The notes: generated from the sequence alone by a model not told the origin. Numbered from the stretch's first letter, positions 11,201 to 25,388 are shown. The stretch: DNA of 64,000 nt from Triops longicaudatus (GCA_022885665.1 JAGQDJ010000093.1:124001-188000), one strand, 5' to 3'. Program-made: numbers and translations.

Positions 11201-14200
11201 GTCATTTTTTCTCATTTTCATGCATGTGTGATCTTACCTGGACCACGAGTAATCGTACCATCGTTGTACTCTTCTTTGCATGCTTCTGGGCACTTTGTGA
11301 TGTCGCATATACAATTTGGCACTATCCTGAAAATTCGTTAAAATTGGTTACGTCTGGCCTAAGGAACGCACTAATAGCTTGTGAAATATATTACTAGCAA
11401 TCGTTCAAATTCTAAACGGCTTGCATTACGATTGGTTATCACGTTTCCAACTTGTCCTGCATATCACCAGAGAAAGAAAAATATTAATTTCTAATTGCAT
11501 TTGAATTCTTCGAAGCAAAAGTCGTTATTCCTACCAACGATCGTCGCGAAAATGAAGACACCAATTAAGTAGCTAGCTATGGTGAAGACATATCTGCGGA
11601 GTATCCATGACGCCAAATGCAAGATAAGAAAAATGATAATCTGTAAGTCATCATTTCTGAATAGCAGACATGTAAAAAGTTGCCAAGAAAAACAAAAAAA
11701 AAGAAGCTGAGGACGGCTCAAGGAGAAGTAGGGTGGTGTGTGGGAAGAAGGGGTGAGACAAGGTGGTGGATCACCCAGCCGGACAAACATGGACTAACCA
11801 CCACCACATAACCTCGCCCCCTCCTCCTCCCACCTCCTCCTTTTCCTTCCTCTTCTGCCTGATTAAGCAGCCTTCTTAATTAAGTGACGGCATTTCTTCC
11901 TTGCTTTCGTTTTTTTCAGACAAAAGGGGAAAAAAGTGAAGGGGTTGAGTATACCCACCCTGTATTGGTAGCATGATGGAGGAGGCGGGATTTGAAACCT
12001 CGGCGTGGGAGGGCGCGAGGTCCAGTGGCAGTGGTATTACGTAGACCAGGAGTACCAGCTATGACACGCCTCGATTTTCTAAACGTACAACCGGCACATG
12101 TAGCGCACATAGAATTACGAGAGTTATGTAACATTTTATAAGCCTCCAAGACAACAAAAGAGGAAAACCGTAAAGATTTCAACGGTTCAGGATAAATCCC
12201 CAGTGTAACACAAGGCCTTTTTGTACCGTTGACGTAAAGGAAACTTAGTGGCGAACAAGGGAAAGAAATGTGCTCGGTAGTCTACTAGATTACTAAAGGG
12301 AAGAAAGGAAAGTATTGGTCACGTACACACTTGTGCGTATTTCATGTCTTCGATTGTAAGAGCATGGGAAATAATGGTAAGACTTACTCAGCGTTGGTTT
12401 CCGGCGTCGGCAGATCTCCGATGGTTGTGAGGGTGAGTGTTGACCAGTACAATGATCCAAGATACTTGCGCGTTAAAGTACTGAAATCGCCTTCGGGTAC
12501 CGGATAGGACCAATCACTGCGAAAGCCTTCGGCTTCCGATAGAAGGTAATAGAAGCAACCAAACCAGTGAGCGAGGAGCAACAATATGTGGACGAGGTTT
12601 AAAACCCGCCACATGTTGGGGAAAATTGTCCGAGATTCCACCATGTAGTAATAGTGATACATGCGGTACACTTTGGTAAAGCGGACAAACCGAAGTAAGG
12701 GACGCCATCGGAGATCATGGGGTAGGAGCCAATCTAGAGGGATCAAACTGAACACATCTAGAAGGAAGGCTTGAGATTTCACGTAATGGACGGCAAGTTT
12801 GCGGCTTTCGGAGACGATGAGGCCTTGCTCTAAATAGCCGGTACGAAACTGTACCAAGATGTCCAGCAGAAATACTATGTCACTGAACCCGTCGGTGCAC
12901 AGCCAGAACACTGGAGCGCTGGTATAAAGTTCGGGAAAGGCCTGGCGGACAATTACTGTCCACAAATTATACAACACGCAACTTGTTAGCACGAAAAGCC
13001 AGTAAAAAAGGAAGTTCCCATCTGGGTTAATAACCGTTCCGCGTTTTTTCCGACGAGTCTTCTTTTTTGGGCGGTCCAACCCGTCTGCCTCGTCTCCAGT
13101 ATCAAAAGTCTCCTGAAAAAATGAAAAGATTTTTTTTCCATCTTTGTCTTCCATTCTTCCCGAAAATCACTATTTGCCCACGAAAGTTCCCGTCGTTACC
13201 CAAGATGAGCCCACCTATATTGTATTCCCCCATTTGTGAGATTTGAACGTTGCCAAGGCGGGGCGTCAATTACTCCATTTTCTCGCCATTTCAGGGTATG
13301 AATGTCAGTAAAAAGAGTAATCAAAGCCTCGGCTCAGTATGGCTCAATTCTCAAACAATGACTGAAACGGAGAATAGTTGAACTGGCATACATTTACCCA
13401 CGTAAAGGTACTTTGTATGCGAAACATGGTTAAACACCAAGTGCAACAACAATTCAGGATAAGTACCTGCACTTCTGGAACTTGTCGCGTAGAAAATCGT
13501 GCAATGAACGAGTCTTCGCGCTTCAAAGACGATTTCTTGGACTGGACTGACGAAGCTATTGCTCCTGTTAGCTGCACTGTAGTCCGCAGTTTCATCCATC
13601 GTTGGTTACTCCGTGTTCTGGGGGTAAATAATTCGAAATACTGTGAACTGCCTAAACTCGACGTCGTGACAGAACGCACAAGGGTATGAAGTACACAGAC
13701 AGGATTGTTACTGGTACTGCACAGCTGGACGCACTAACTATGTGAAGTCACAATACGACAACTACGATACACACAAGGTGATTAGGAGTGACCACGGGAG
13801 ATAGTTATCATAAGCTTTTAAACGAGTGACGCTTTTTGGTTGGTTCGACAGATTTTCGAGGAAAGATAGCCAAAGGTGTATTTGGATTTTGCATTTTTTT
13901 TTCGTTTATATGTACAGTAAAAGACTAGAAGTTAAAGTGTGCAGCGAGGTTTGGGGAAAAGAAAGACTTGGAGTCGGTTCCCAAGGGCAGGCAAAGGTTT
14001 GTAGGTTTTTTGGCACTAGTTACCAGAAGTACAGCAGTTCGTCATTCCGCATATTGCAGGGGAACATAGTCAAAGCTTTTCGGAGTCACTAGGAGGACAA
14101 AGCATGCCCTTCGGGAGAGAAAAGGGTGCGATGCGGCATTTGTCTTATTAAGAGAGGATTTAAGGCCTTTTTCACAGTTTTGGTTAAGTTGTACCAGGCG

Positions 14201-17200
14201 GAAATTTGGGTCAGGAAAGGACGAGTGCTACCTTTTGATCCGCCTGAGGCGAGTGTACCAAGCCATTACGGCCCTGACCCGCGTCCATTGGCGCTCGCCT
14301 ATGCTGAGGGATCGAGAACGAGTAGAGAGCAGTCGATGAGGACTACGTACCTCATCGATATCCATAGTAGAAGAAGCCGCGGGCCTAGCGTAGACGACGT
14401 AGCATGAACATTAAAGCTGAAGCTTGGATAACCGTATTTGTAACCCCCATTAGAAGCAGCTAACAATTATTGCAGCTCTTACTTATCTTACACTAAGCTC
14501 TATAGATTACTACCTTACAGTTCAACATAAGCCAATACATTAGGAATCTAAAGGGGTGTGAAAGTGTGTACAGTCCGCTAAGAACCTGCGTTTGTCACGG
14601 AAAAGACGGAACCAAAGCATGGCATAGCGGAGTTGGTGCCAGTGATGTCGCGCACATGACACACTGAGGTCACTATAACGGATTGCATTGTTGCTCTCCC
14701 ATCGGAGCTCATGCAGATGACCGATGCGCCTGCAAACACATACACAGTAGGCCACATATCATAGATCATCATCGTGTTTCCCGCCTTCCCATCTACATGA
14801 TTGCGAAACCAACCAGCAAAACTCGTCTTTACACGGCTTACTGATTTTATTCCCTGTTGGGCGTAGAAAGACACATTCGTTCGTGGTGGACAAAAGAAGG
14901 GACAAAGTAATTTCCGTCGACAAAGTATAGTACATCACAAGAATTTTCTTCAAATCCCCAGCCTTTAGGAATGCTATTTGGCCGACCTCGTTACTCTTAT
15001 CCGCTTTTTCCCTCCTTTGACCATTAAAACTGTCATTTACAAATCCACGTCCACCTTTGTTCCATGTAAAAGCACACTGTAGATGGAGCTCGGCATGTCT
15101 TACATGACAGGTTATAATAGGAACGGTATTTGAAAAGAGTAGTTCAAACAGTGACACAACTTACCTGGTTGCTGGGGTTGGCGGGAGTCGTATTTCTGCA
15201 GGAGCTTGCGACCGTACTGCCGCAGTTGTGGGATTGAGAATAATTTCGCTTGGAGTATTTGCAGGAAGTGGCTGTATCGGCGAGGCAGGTAACGAAGTCT
15301 CTGCCATAACTTCCCCTTCTAACTAATATAAAAATAGTAAAAACACTCGACGTTAGAAATGGCATGAAAAGGGCAGCTTGACAATAAAACAAAAACACCA
15401 TAAAAGCACCGTGAAAATAAACAGACAATAATGAAAACGAATCAAAAACTGGTCAGGACAAAGAAATTCCTAATCGCTTACAAAACTCACTACCAGTTCT
15501 GTCCTGTTACTTATCTGACTTGCAGGACAGTAAACTCTACGGATGCATAGTACGTGTAGTGAGGAGAAAGCAATACCGGAATCGCGCGAGTATTTTTTTT
15601 TACCCAGAGCCTGGTACTGGAATGCTAATAAAGTAGACGATCGCTGCACTACTAACGCAATAAAATTAGATTACTAGCATCCCTAATATCTGCACCTTTC
15701 CTTTTAGTACTAGATTAATATCTTTCAATAATACACTCCGACATATTAATAGCGTAAATTCTCGCTATAATTAACCCTGTTATAACGAATAATCGGCTAC
15801 TGTGGAGGGTCATATCGTCTAGGATTGTACAGGGGGTGGAGTCAAAACTTTCTCCGTAATAAATTTCAGGTGTTAACAGATTATTTTTCTTAAAGCATAA
15901 TAGTACTGTACAGTACTTTGATATTTTCTCGCGCTATTCTTTCGGTTGACGTTTACTATTGAGCCATTTAATTTCACGCTTATTATTAATCAAACAGCTA
16001 GCTTGAATAGGCCTATACAACGCTGAAACTCGAAGTTTATCTGCTACTTCTGTATAGTAAGTCCAAGTAAAGTAAACGACTTATACACTACGTAAACGAC
16101 TTTCGAAGCAAGAGAAAATAGCGCACAAACCTGCAGCCGTGCATTTTAAACGCAAAATACATGGCCAGCCACCAAAGAAAAGAACAAAATACAAACTGGC
16201 CTTATGCTAGATTGTAGCAATTTTCGCTGACTCTTCAGGAGCTTTGTTTAACACGGACAAAATACCCAATTAGGTTAGCAATCACCACGAAGCGCTTATT
16301 CACTACATAAGGCTAAACATTGAAAGTTCCGGAAAAAAAAATATGTGGAAAGTTCGTTGAAAGCCCAACTGCACTATTTCTCTAGTGAAGAAAATTCGTG
16401 AGAGAAATAGAGGTGAGCCTTTATGGCTTTCTGATGATCTGGAGATGTAAATTCATTACTTCTAAAACGAGTAAAAATCACTCATATTTCCGTTGCCTGA
16501 AACGAGCCTTCAGCGACAGGGTTGAGAACATGACCATGCCTTTGTATGTATGTCAACAACCTGTCTTAGGAAGCGCTGTCGTAACCTCGTAAGGCGCCGC
16601 AGCATGTCCTACGTGAAACCCATTAGGCCTACAGAACACAGAGAGTAGGTTACAACCGTGATGTGCAGTCCTTCCATCACGAGAAGGAACATCTTGTCCT
16701 CTCACGTACATGTACCTTTTAATGAGCACTCTGGATAAGGAATCGGAATTGTCATAGCAACCAGCCCCCGAAGACCTCCTTTCGTGCACCTGAATCTTTC
16801 ATGATGCTTTGTTCTATTGTTGGCCTGCAAAAGTAACGTGGACCAGAAACAAACTGATGACTACTAACCACTAATAAGTAAAGCACATACCCTACAATAC
16901 TCTCCACGGTTAATAAACGAGTATTTCGACAGTAGCTCCGCAAGGGAGCCCGTTCACAAAACATAAGAAGAAATAACAAACGAGATGTAAAGAAATAAAT
17001 CGAATCAAGACTTGCAGACCTGTCAATCGATAGCGGATGTTTTATACGACTAGGTCTGACGAACTCGTAAAACAAACCCGGGACACTGCTTTGTGGATCA
17101 CCTCACGAGTCATTTATGTGAAAAGGGCACTTTTAGTCTACTGTAGTAAATTATGTAGGTTTCTATTACGGCGCACAACCAAGGCGAAAGCCTTACAGCT

Positions 17201-20200
17201 CGTGAAACCGATTATCCGGTCGTCCTCCAAGGGAATGACCGTCATTACTGCACCAAGCCCACCCTTGAAGTGTCCCGTATAACAAATTCGAGGAAAATCT
17301 GTACCCACGGATGACAACATTAAGATTCCACGAAAGAAATTTACCGAAGCTATCACACTACAACAAGGTAGTCTGAGACCACTGCGACCTAAGGACCGTA
17401 GAAGTGCCCAAAACAATTGGTAGTAGCGGGCAAATAAATGTCATCTTGGTTGTTCGTTTGCTAGGCGAGCACTGAGATAGAACGCCTTCATCCTCAAGCA
17501 AGCCTGTGCGAGGGAGTGTGTTGTGTGTGTGCTCCGTGACTTTCAGTTGTTTCCATTAACAGCGCATTCCCTGCTGCAAGCCAGCGAAAGAAGGCGAAAA
17601 GCTTGATCACGACTAAGTTTGACCTTTTTACATGACATACTGGAAACCTCTAAAGCCCTTGACGAATATTCAAGATAGACTCAAAAGGACACTCTCACAA
17701 CTTCTGGATTTGGTACTAAATTTCTTGTCCTTGCCACAAACTTCCGAAGAAAGTTCATAGCTACAGTAGGGACGAAGGCACAGGAAAAAAATGCTGAGTT
17801 CACGTTTGAAGAGGCTATTCAAACCTAGCTGGAGTTCTCCAACCTCCAAACAAGACAAGACAGACTTGTAAAAATTGGTCTGAAAATAACATTATTTTGT
17901 TCTCCTTACCGCTGCTTCGGAAAGATATTAAAAGTGTCGGTAGATTTCAAGACGGAGAAGGGTACAAAGCTGGTGAGATATTCTTTTTGAGCCAAGGGAT
18001 AGAAAGTATATCTTTAGAATAGAGAACAGGATACGCATTTCTACTATGAAAATGTCGGAGAAAAAAGTGGAAATACCTAAAATTTTGAACCATTGTTGGC
18101 TGGGAAAGTAACTACACTGGAGTTTCAACTTACGATGCACTCGATAAGATAGCTTCAAGTTACGACGGGCATTAGGGAGAGAGAAAAACGTCTAGCTGAC
18201 GACAAAAACGTTACCTTAAGACTTGAAGAGTTCAAATCGATCTATCAATAGTTTTTCAGTTTTAGTGCTGCATTTCAATCTGAAACTACGCTATAAGTTA
18301 ACTACTTAACAATCTGTTTCGTTGAAAGGTAGTTATTTACTTTATGCCGCATAGGCTGTATGGCCTTTTTATCATCATGCCAACTGAAACTGACACACAC
18401 AGAATGACACGTGACATTCTCGAATTGAGTTGACTGACACGGTGTTCGGTTAATGTAAACGTTTGACAAGCCAGTCCAGTCTTTTAACAGTGAATGAAAG
18501 ACGATGAGTCACAATAAAGGGGAACCTTGCATCTTGTAGTGGACACGATGATTCAATATCAAATAAATATCAAACATCATGGTGATATATTTGATTATCT
18601 AAAAAACGAGAAAGCTAGACCAATTTCTCTCCTGTATGCCAAATTTCAATATTTAAGCAAAGGTTGGCATCGATGGACTGATTCTGGAAACAGCTAGTTT
18701 CTGTTGCAAAAAGTCACCTTGTATGGTAAGTTGAGCTACACAAGAGACTTTCGAAAGAAAAATAGGCGTTTCGTATCTTCAAGAAAGTTGGTACACAATA
18801 TTAGTGTTTGCAGTCAAAATGAGCTAGATTAGTGGCAGCTGTAAAGCATTAGACAGTATCGTAAATATAACTAGCGAGTGAATTGCGCACTTCGAAATTC
18901 CTGGACATACTCTAAAACAATGGATTTAATAAAAAAAATACTGTAAGAAAAATCAACTCTTAGTGTGGTAGCGCAAGCAGTTTCTTATATTTCTAACATA
19001 CAAGATTACATTCCGACAGTCTCCAGGTTGGGGTTATGAGGAGAGAAGTTAAGGACAGAGTCTCTGTGCGTTGAAGAGTGTTAAAACTCAACGGGAGACT
19101 TAGGTCAGAAAGATTAATAACTGAAGCGAATACAACTCATATGGTTATGACAACTCTAAACGTGACGAAGAAGACTGACACTGCCGTAACTATTAAACTG
19201 CTTTTAAACACCCTTTGCTGTAATCAATATTGAAAGCTTTCAAAAGGTAATGACGATTTCTGATAACATCGTAGAAAACAAAAGGTAAATAAAATGCAAT
19301 ATTAATTAAGTATATTTAACCGAATGAGCCAAAGATAGGTACATTGGGCCAATTAAACCGTTAACGAAACACGTGAAGCAATTCTTATACTTCGCTCTAA
19401 ACGGGTTGTGTCAGTTTTGAGGTAATTAATAGACACTTCACGGAGAAAAGCATTTATTATGGGTCTCACTGGAAAATTGCATAGCAACTACTCACATTAA
19501 GTGTCCTAATTTACCTTTTATTTTCCGATGAGTTACTTGGAACGGATTTCTATCATAAATTGAAGGCTCGCTGCATTAAAATACCCTAAAGTATTGAGCC
19601 GTGGATAGAATGTATTCCTCACAGAAGACGTAAATATAAACCAAGAGAACTTTTCTCTACCAACAAAGGCAAAAGAGAAATAAAAATTGCCTCGGATCTG
19701 AGAAAATATTGTTGATTTGCGCGAACAAGTATTTGCGGCTCTCTTTTGGTCGATATTACTGTGAGAAAAGGTCGGTGACAGTTTCAGAGCAGCTTCAGTC
19801 TTTTTTCTCTCCCGCTCGATAAACGTGTCAATATTAACATGGGGGAAAAATCCGTCATGCTTTAATGTTAGACACAGCCGCGCAAGAAGCCTTAGGAAGA
19901 GCAAATGTAAAGCTTTTCCTGTCCATTTCTACCTCAAGCCGAGGTGAGATTACAGCACCTTTGTATACTTTCTTCCTGGCAAAAAAGCGCTTTGAACAAA
20001 AAGGCTTGAGAAAATATAAGTCTGACATTCTGAGGTACGCAGCGAATTTAATTAGATCTCCCTGGCTCGGCCTCATAACTGGGCTTTGTAATATCCTTTA
20101 AGAGGTTAACCAAATAGGCTGCAGCCATATGCAAGATTGTTCCTCTAGTAAATTATATCTTAAGGTTCCAGGCATTCTGCACATTAACCCCAGTTTTTTC

Positions 20201-20717
20201 CGCTGAATTTATAATACTTCTCTGTGGCTCACAAAGCCGGTTGAAATATTAATTTCTAGAACCTACGATAATTAGAATGTTTTTGGAAAGTAACTATGTT
20301 TGCACTAACGCGCCTTTGTCAGTTGAATGTTGTTAAAGTTTTCTTCCAGTTTGCTGCCACAGTGCCTTTTGAACCTGTTTCTTTGGTCTCTTGGAATAGC
20401 TTTCTAGGAACTCGAGAATGGTGGCAGCAGTTTCGTCGCACACAATTACTTCCTCACCCTTGTCTGGAGATTCTTGTTCGAACAATAAAAGTGAAATAGA
20501 CTGTGATAAGACTCACCTGGAGTTGTGGGAGATGCAATGTACCCCCTTCGGGGGCTGCTTCGGGGTTTGAGGCAGCAGGAGCAGGGACTGGAGCAACGTT
20601 CGAAGAGCCTTCATGGCCCGGAGCAGTTGTAGACCCGTAGGTGGGAACAGGACCGGCCAAAATCCGTTGTTCCGAGAGGTTGTAGGACGCACGGTAGGCT
20701 GATACTGACAGCTTCAT
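5228..20717 (-). CDS. Cngl: CNGL-type cyclic-nucleotide-gated cation channel, 14 exons
   Basis: Exons in transcript order: 20517-20717 (ATG at 20717), 15165-15322, 13467-13617, 12388-13112, 11535-11593, 11395-11456, 11238-11326, 10545-10805, 10342-10425, 9928-10230, 7205-9473, 6668-6778, 5864-5992, 5228-5764. About 1712 aa. Six membrane segments start near residue 203; S4 carries spaced arginines; the pore reads TLTTIGDLPTPET, with aspartate where CNGA channels have glutamate. The C-linker (GRIQGGGDI) leads to a cyclic-nucleotide-binding domain with the FGEIGIL phosphate cassette and its arginine, so ligand binding is likely intact. A 757-residue exon encodes a disordered tail, followed by a C-terminal leucine-zipper helix (37 codons). 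The sequence matches insect CNGL proteins. The first exon is inferred from phase 0 at both sides of the 5.2 kb intron and similar Pro/Ala-rich composition; an ATG at 15307 is the alternative start. Confidence 0.92.
11960..12075 (-). repeat. tRNA-derived SINE-like fragment in a CNG-channel intron
   Basis: On the minus strand an A-box-like GTCATAGCTGGT (12054-12065) is followed at near-tRNA spacing by a B-box-like AGGTTTCAAATCCC (11987-12000). No acceptor stem is apparent, so not a functional tRNA gene. Confidence 0.5.
15323..20516. other. inferred 5.2 kb first intron of the CNG channel
   Basis: Only short, unconserved open frames. Around 16.55-17.45 kb the base composition is richer in GC and several overlapping frames stay open on both strands (for example 16752-17075 minus), but none has paired splice sites or a family I recognise. 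If the exon at 20517-20717 is not part of the channel gene, this stretch is intergenic. Confidence 0.5.
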
Positions 20718-23700
20718 CTTGTCTTGTTTACGAGTGGTTCTTTTCGGGTGAGCAACGAGAGAGCTTTGATGAAAGTGAAGACCGTGGTGAAAAGATCCAC
20801 CTGCCCCCTTATCTTGGATTCTTTCGTATGTGTGCCAAATACGGGTGCAAGACGTTGTTGGTTGCGTCCTTTGGTCAATGGGGTTTGATAGAAGCTAACA
20901 GGGGACAAAAAGCGACCCAAATGGACGACGCTGATGATGGTCTTGGCCCTTGCAAGTGCCAGCCCGGCCTCTTCATCAGGGAAAGGGCAACAAGCTTGCT
21001 GTCCCCCAAGAAGAAAATATGAGGCTCCGTAACCCCAAATTACGTTCGTTAGCGCAATCGATCTCTTCGGTATGATTCGACTTATCTGACAAGGCACGAT
21101 AATCAGAAGCTGTTCTATATTTAGAATCTTGGCAAATTTCTCTCTGCGGTCGTTTGTCACGAACGCAAAAATAGGCACGCATTTGCTTCCTAAGCGCACG
21201 TTCCCAATAATAAAGAAACTCAGGCATGGAAAGGAGGAATATAAAAGAAACGTGACATTCTTGTAACTTTTCCTAACAGTTAAAATTCAAATAAAGTGCT
21301 GTACAAGTAACAGGCCTCGGCCTACACGTGAATCAATAAAAATGGGCTAAACGTGTCTTGTTAAGTTGTCTAAATTGGGCGATTCATTAGGTTTTGAAAC
21401 TAACATCTCCTGGAGCTTGAAACTGGTTGGTAACTTCGATATTCTGTGACCGTTTTTCACACAATTTGCATGTTTTCGATCTGCATGGAATGGCAATAAT
21501 TACAGCTCTTTAAGCTATATTCACGTTTTTTAGGCTAGTAGTTTTCTAGCCACATCGATTCAAAGTCAAAGCAGCGGTAACATTGAATATCGGTACTAAA
21601 CTATTGTTGAAATAATTATCAGTAAGCCCCTCTGATGATGTCAAAGGATTCACACCTAGTACAAAATAGCAATTCAAAGTTATCTGGAAGAAGTTAGTCT
21701 ATTGGCGACAACTTCAGTAGTTAGTGATGGTCCAATTCTCTGGTTTACACTTAAGGCCATTGAAGAGGCTGACTGAAGGGTAAGCCATGGGGTAAAATTC
21801 ACGATAGCTGAGTTCATAGGCCTATTGGATCAAATTTTCTGTAAAGGAAATTACTTGTGCATTAAAATGTGAAAAGTTACAAGTTATCTTGTAACTTTTC
21901 CAGGTAAACTCATATAAGTGCAGTTATAAATGCTAGAATTCTAGAAGGCATGAAGTTTTAAACTGAATTTGTACGTACGAGTACTTTCAGTTCGTTTCGC
22001 CTAGTTTTTTACCCGCTATGTTGTATTGTTGAAAGCATTTTAGAAAATAATGTTGTACGGTATCCCAGGTCAACCGCCTTGCTGTAAACGCACGACTAAT
22101 AAAATTAATACAAACGCAAGTTTGTCTTTGGCGACCCGATTTGGTAGATCATTAACTGTAGTCAGTAAATGCGATAAAGTGAACAGTGTCTCGGATTGTT
22201 TTGCTTACAAGGTGTGTTTTCCCGGTTGGAGAGCGAAACGTAAATGGTGAGAAATCCCAAGCTGTTGCGTTTCTCAAAAGCAGTGATATTTCTGCGTGTG
22301 TATTCTTTTTCAGAAGGACTTTTTTTGTTCGCGCTCCAAAGCGGCATAACTGGGGGTTTCGGGAGAGCTGAAGTTGTAAGACACGTTAACACAACCTAGT
22401 GACAGCTGGCAAGGCGAAGTCTTATGCAAACAACGTCTTTGAACAACAAACTGGGAAATGGGAAGGGTATTTTTCACTCCTGGCCGTTGTTTTTAGCTCA
22501 AGTGTAGCAGGCACTAAAAAGTCACGAAACAAGGAGCTATGAGTCACTTAACGTGTTGCATTTCCTGCGTCCTATTAGAAATTGAACATGCAAATTAGAT
22601 GAAGTGCAAAGAAACCCGAGTTTCCCCTGCGCTCGTAAGCTTCGCACTTGTTATGCGTTTTTCTTTTTCTTAAAATCCAAACGGAGTCTTAGTCTTTTCG
22701 ATTAATCACTTGACATTTTGTTCCGTCGGTTTCTGAGAGGAGCTCTTAATCAAGTCCGTAACACAAGAGTGGATTATGTTTCGCGTTCCGTGGCGGAGTT
22801 TCTTCTCACGTAGCGATAACACATGCCGTTTCGTGGCCAGAATTGTTGTCGAACTTCCCGACGAGTTTTCGAACTTCTTACATTGGTTTTGCGTAATTTA
22901 AAACCGTCTGTGAATGACACGAACAAAGAAAGCATGTCCGCAGTGGTCGACAGTGGTGGAAGTACTGGTTGCTCCTTGCTGGCGGAGGATCCTTTGGTTC
23001 CCTGAAAAGAGAACATTCAGGAACTCCCAGAGCGCGGACGCTTTTTGGATGAATTGGTTGTCCGTGGATACAGACTTATTCCTGTTTTCCTATTTCCTAT
23101 GGGCATCATTTTTCTTACACGAGAAAAAAGAGGAAGAAAATGACGGAAAAAAGTTTGGGTGGACATAGATGTCTAACACATACCGCCTTAGCAGAACTGC
23201 TCTTCTGCGGGATACAGTTTTTGTAGCATTTTTCTTATTTATGCTAAGGTCAACTCATCGAGCCAATACTGTGAATAAAAAGACGTAAGGGAATATGAAG
23301 TTGGAAAATCCTCTAGGGCTTTTCTCTCCTCACGAATCTGATCCTATTAGCTTGAAAGGATTCTTGGACATTTTTTCCTTTACACCTACGGAGTAATACA
23401 TGATCGTATGCTAGTGAGGCCGTTAACATGCTTCTTCATAAATCGTGCATCAGTCTTTCATGTCGTTTTCTCACACAATTGTGGCTGACCTCAGACAGTG
23501 AGAATTGCAACTCATATCAGTTCAAAGAACTTGAAAAAAAAATCCCAAATCGAGATTTATAAATTGTGACTATTACATAATCTATCCTGCATGATAAATG
23601 AAGCACTAATTTTCTCATTTTATAAGTTGCAGGAATAAATAGTACCTTTATACAGTGAGCTGAAATCACAATTTACGTAAGCAACCTGTTCTTCTAGTAC

Positions 23701-25386
23701 TTTTGCAAATACAGACTGATTTTCCCAAAAAGGTAAAGACAGAAGTTCTTTGAGAACACGTTACTAAGATCTGAGAGGAGAAATCGATCTAATTGCTGAA
23801 TTTATTGAACGTAAGATACTATGACTCGGAACTTGTTTCGTACAGTAAATTTTGGCAAGAATTTTCGAAACTGATTCAGATTTGACAAGAAAGAAAATAC
23901 GTTGAATATCAGACATGCTTCACCTCGAATATATCGTCCAGAAAGCAGGAGCTCCGATTTTGTTAGTCCCGATTGTGGGAACCCTTGATAATGTAAACTT
24001 TTTCAGTATGCATTTTCCTTATAATTTTTTTATGATTAAAGGTTTTTGCGTGGCTTTTGAAAATTTACTCCTAGATAGTAACAATTTTCACGAAGAAGTA
24101 ACGTAAAATTGCAACTTCTTTCTTGATTTCTGTCCCGTATTTAATTTTCCAAATAATTCTTCATGCACTAATTTGTCTTATTTTGTCAATTAGAATCATG
24201 CTCCATATTCACGGAGAATACGTTCCGGAGAAAATCCGCGGATAAGAAAACCGCGAAAGAGGAACAGAAAGGTCAATAGAGAGATAGGTATATGTTCCAA
24301 ATTTCCTATAAAGAATAATGAAATTACGGAAAACCGTACATTAGGCTTACTCTACACACGGTGAAAGTTACTCATTACTACACTGATATGTCTGCTTCAA
24401 GTATTAAATCTTTTTTTTGGGGGGGGGAGGGGTGGGGGGGTGGTACCGCCTTTAAATGCAATCTGGCAAGCAGAAAGCTTTTTCTCGTTAATCAATCAAG
24501 TGACTTCGAGTCCGGTCAACTTGGACTACGTTGCTGACTCGAGAATTATTGATAAAGCAATTCAGGCATATTGTTGTACAGGTCACAAAATTATTCCTAG
24601 ATCTAAATTTGCCAAAGTAGAGGACGTGTAAATTTTGCACTTCGTTCGCTCTTCTTTTGGTATTTATATTTCGTCAATTTTCTTACACTTTTGTATTAAT
24701 AACAGTCAATCCCGCGCACAGTGAATAGACTCGATGCCCTCACAAGGAGTTTAAGGCGGTCTATGAATTAACACAGAGAAGACTAACTTAGCAAGTATAC
24801 AGCTCCTTCCTCACAAACTACGTTACTTCACAGTTTGCATCACGCTTCCAAATAAAAAAGTGAAATCAGCGAATTGTGAAAGGTTAATGCTAGTAGTTTA
24901 ACAACTAGATTTAAACGTAAGTTGTTTTAGTTAGTTCGGTAGATACGCTGGGAATCACGTGTCACGAATTTGTTTCACTATCGCGCATGAATTTAAGTTG
25001 AGTCACATCACCTGCACATACCGATAATTTCCGACCACCGACCTGTTGCGATATGATAATCTTATCCTTATCTAGCGTAATATTGGACAAAGATTGCAGC
25101 CATTTCTCTGGAAACACTTACACTTGTTCTAAAAAATCAACTGAGTTCATTAGGCAACAACACTCGATAGATCACACAATTGCATTTAGTGTTCTGTACG
25201 TCTCTGCAAAACGTGCAAGTGACCGCTCATGGACTTATTGATCCCTTATAGCCTAATCGTCCGCCACACGTACGAAACGTCCACTAAACCTCCATAATTA
25301 GCCTGTTTTGAAAAATAACTATAGCCTGCACGGAGTAAATACGTGCGCTGTAAGTATTTGCCTAAAGCAAAAAAAAAAATTCTTAA
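20718..25386. other. gene-poor region with one candidate upstream exon
   Basis: The only gene-like signal is on the minus strand at 22882-23001: a strong acceptor (TTCTCTTTTCAG), 40 open codons and a good donor (GTAAGA). It could be an upstream exon of the channel gene or an orphan. A T-run followed by a G-run lies at about 24412-24440. Otherwise nothing supportable. Confidence 0.45.
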
Positions 25387-25388
25387 TA

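Noticed and set aside
11916..12182. 88-codon minus-strand ORF
   Set aside because: It reads through the SINE-like repeat (RGFKSRLL is a typical translation of a B box) and is not a gene.
13113..13154. ATG at 13154 as the start of the CNG channel
   Set aside because: The sequence just before 13112 is a strong polypyrimidine acceptor ending TTTTTTCAG, and joining there to the exon 13467-13617 keeps phase 0 and family-like sequence; the ATG falls inside that intron.
14759..15157. 132-codon minus-strand ORF between channel exons
   Set aside because: Lies within an intron whose flanking exons join in phase; no family similarity.
19533..19904. 123-codon minus-strand ORF
   Set aside because: Starts at TTG, has no splice sites and no recognisable composition.
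20714..21199. 161-codon minus-strand ORF upstream of the channel's first exon
   Set aside because: It begins at GTG with no internal methionine, has no recognisable domain and lies where 5' UTR or promoter is expected.
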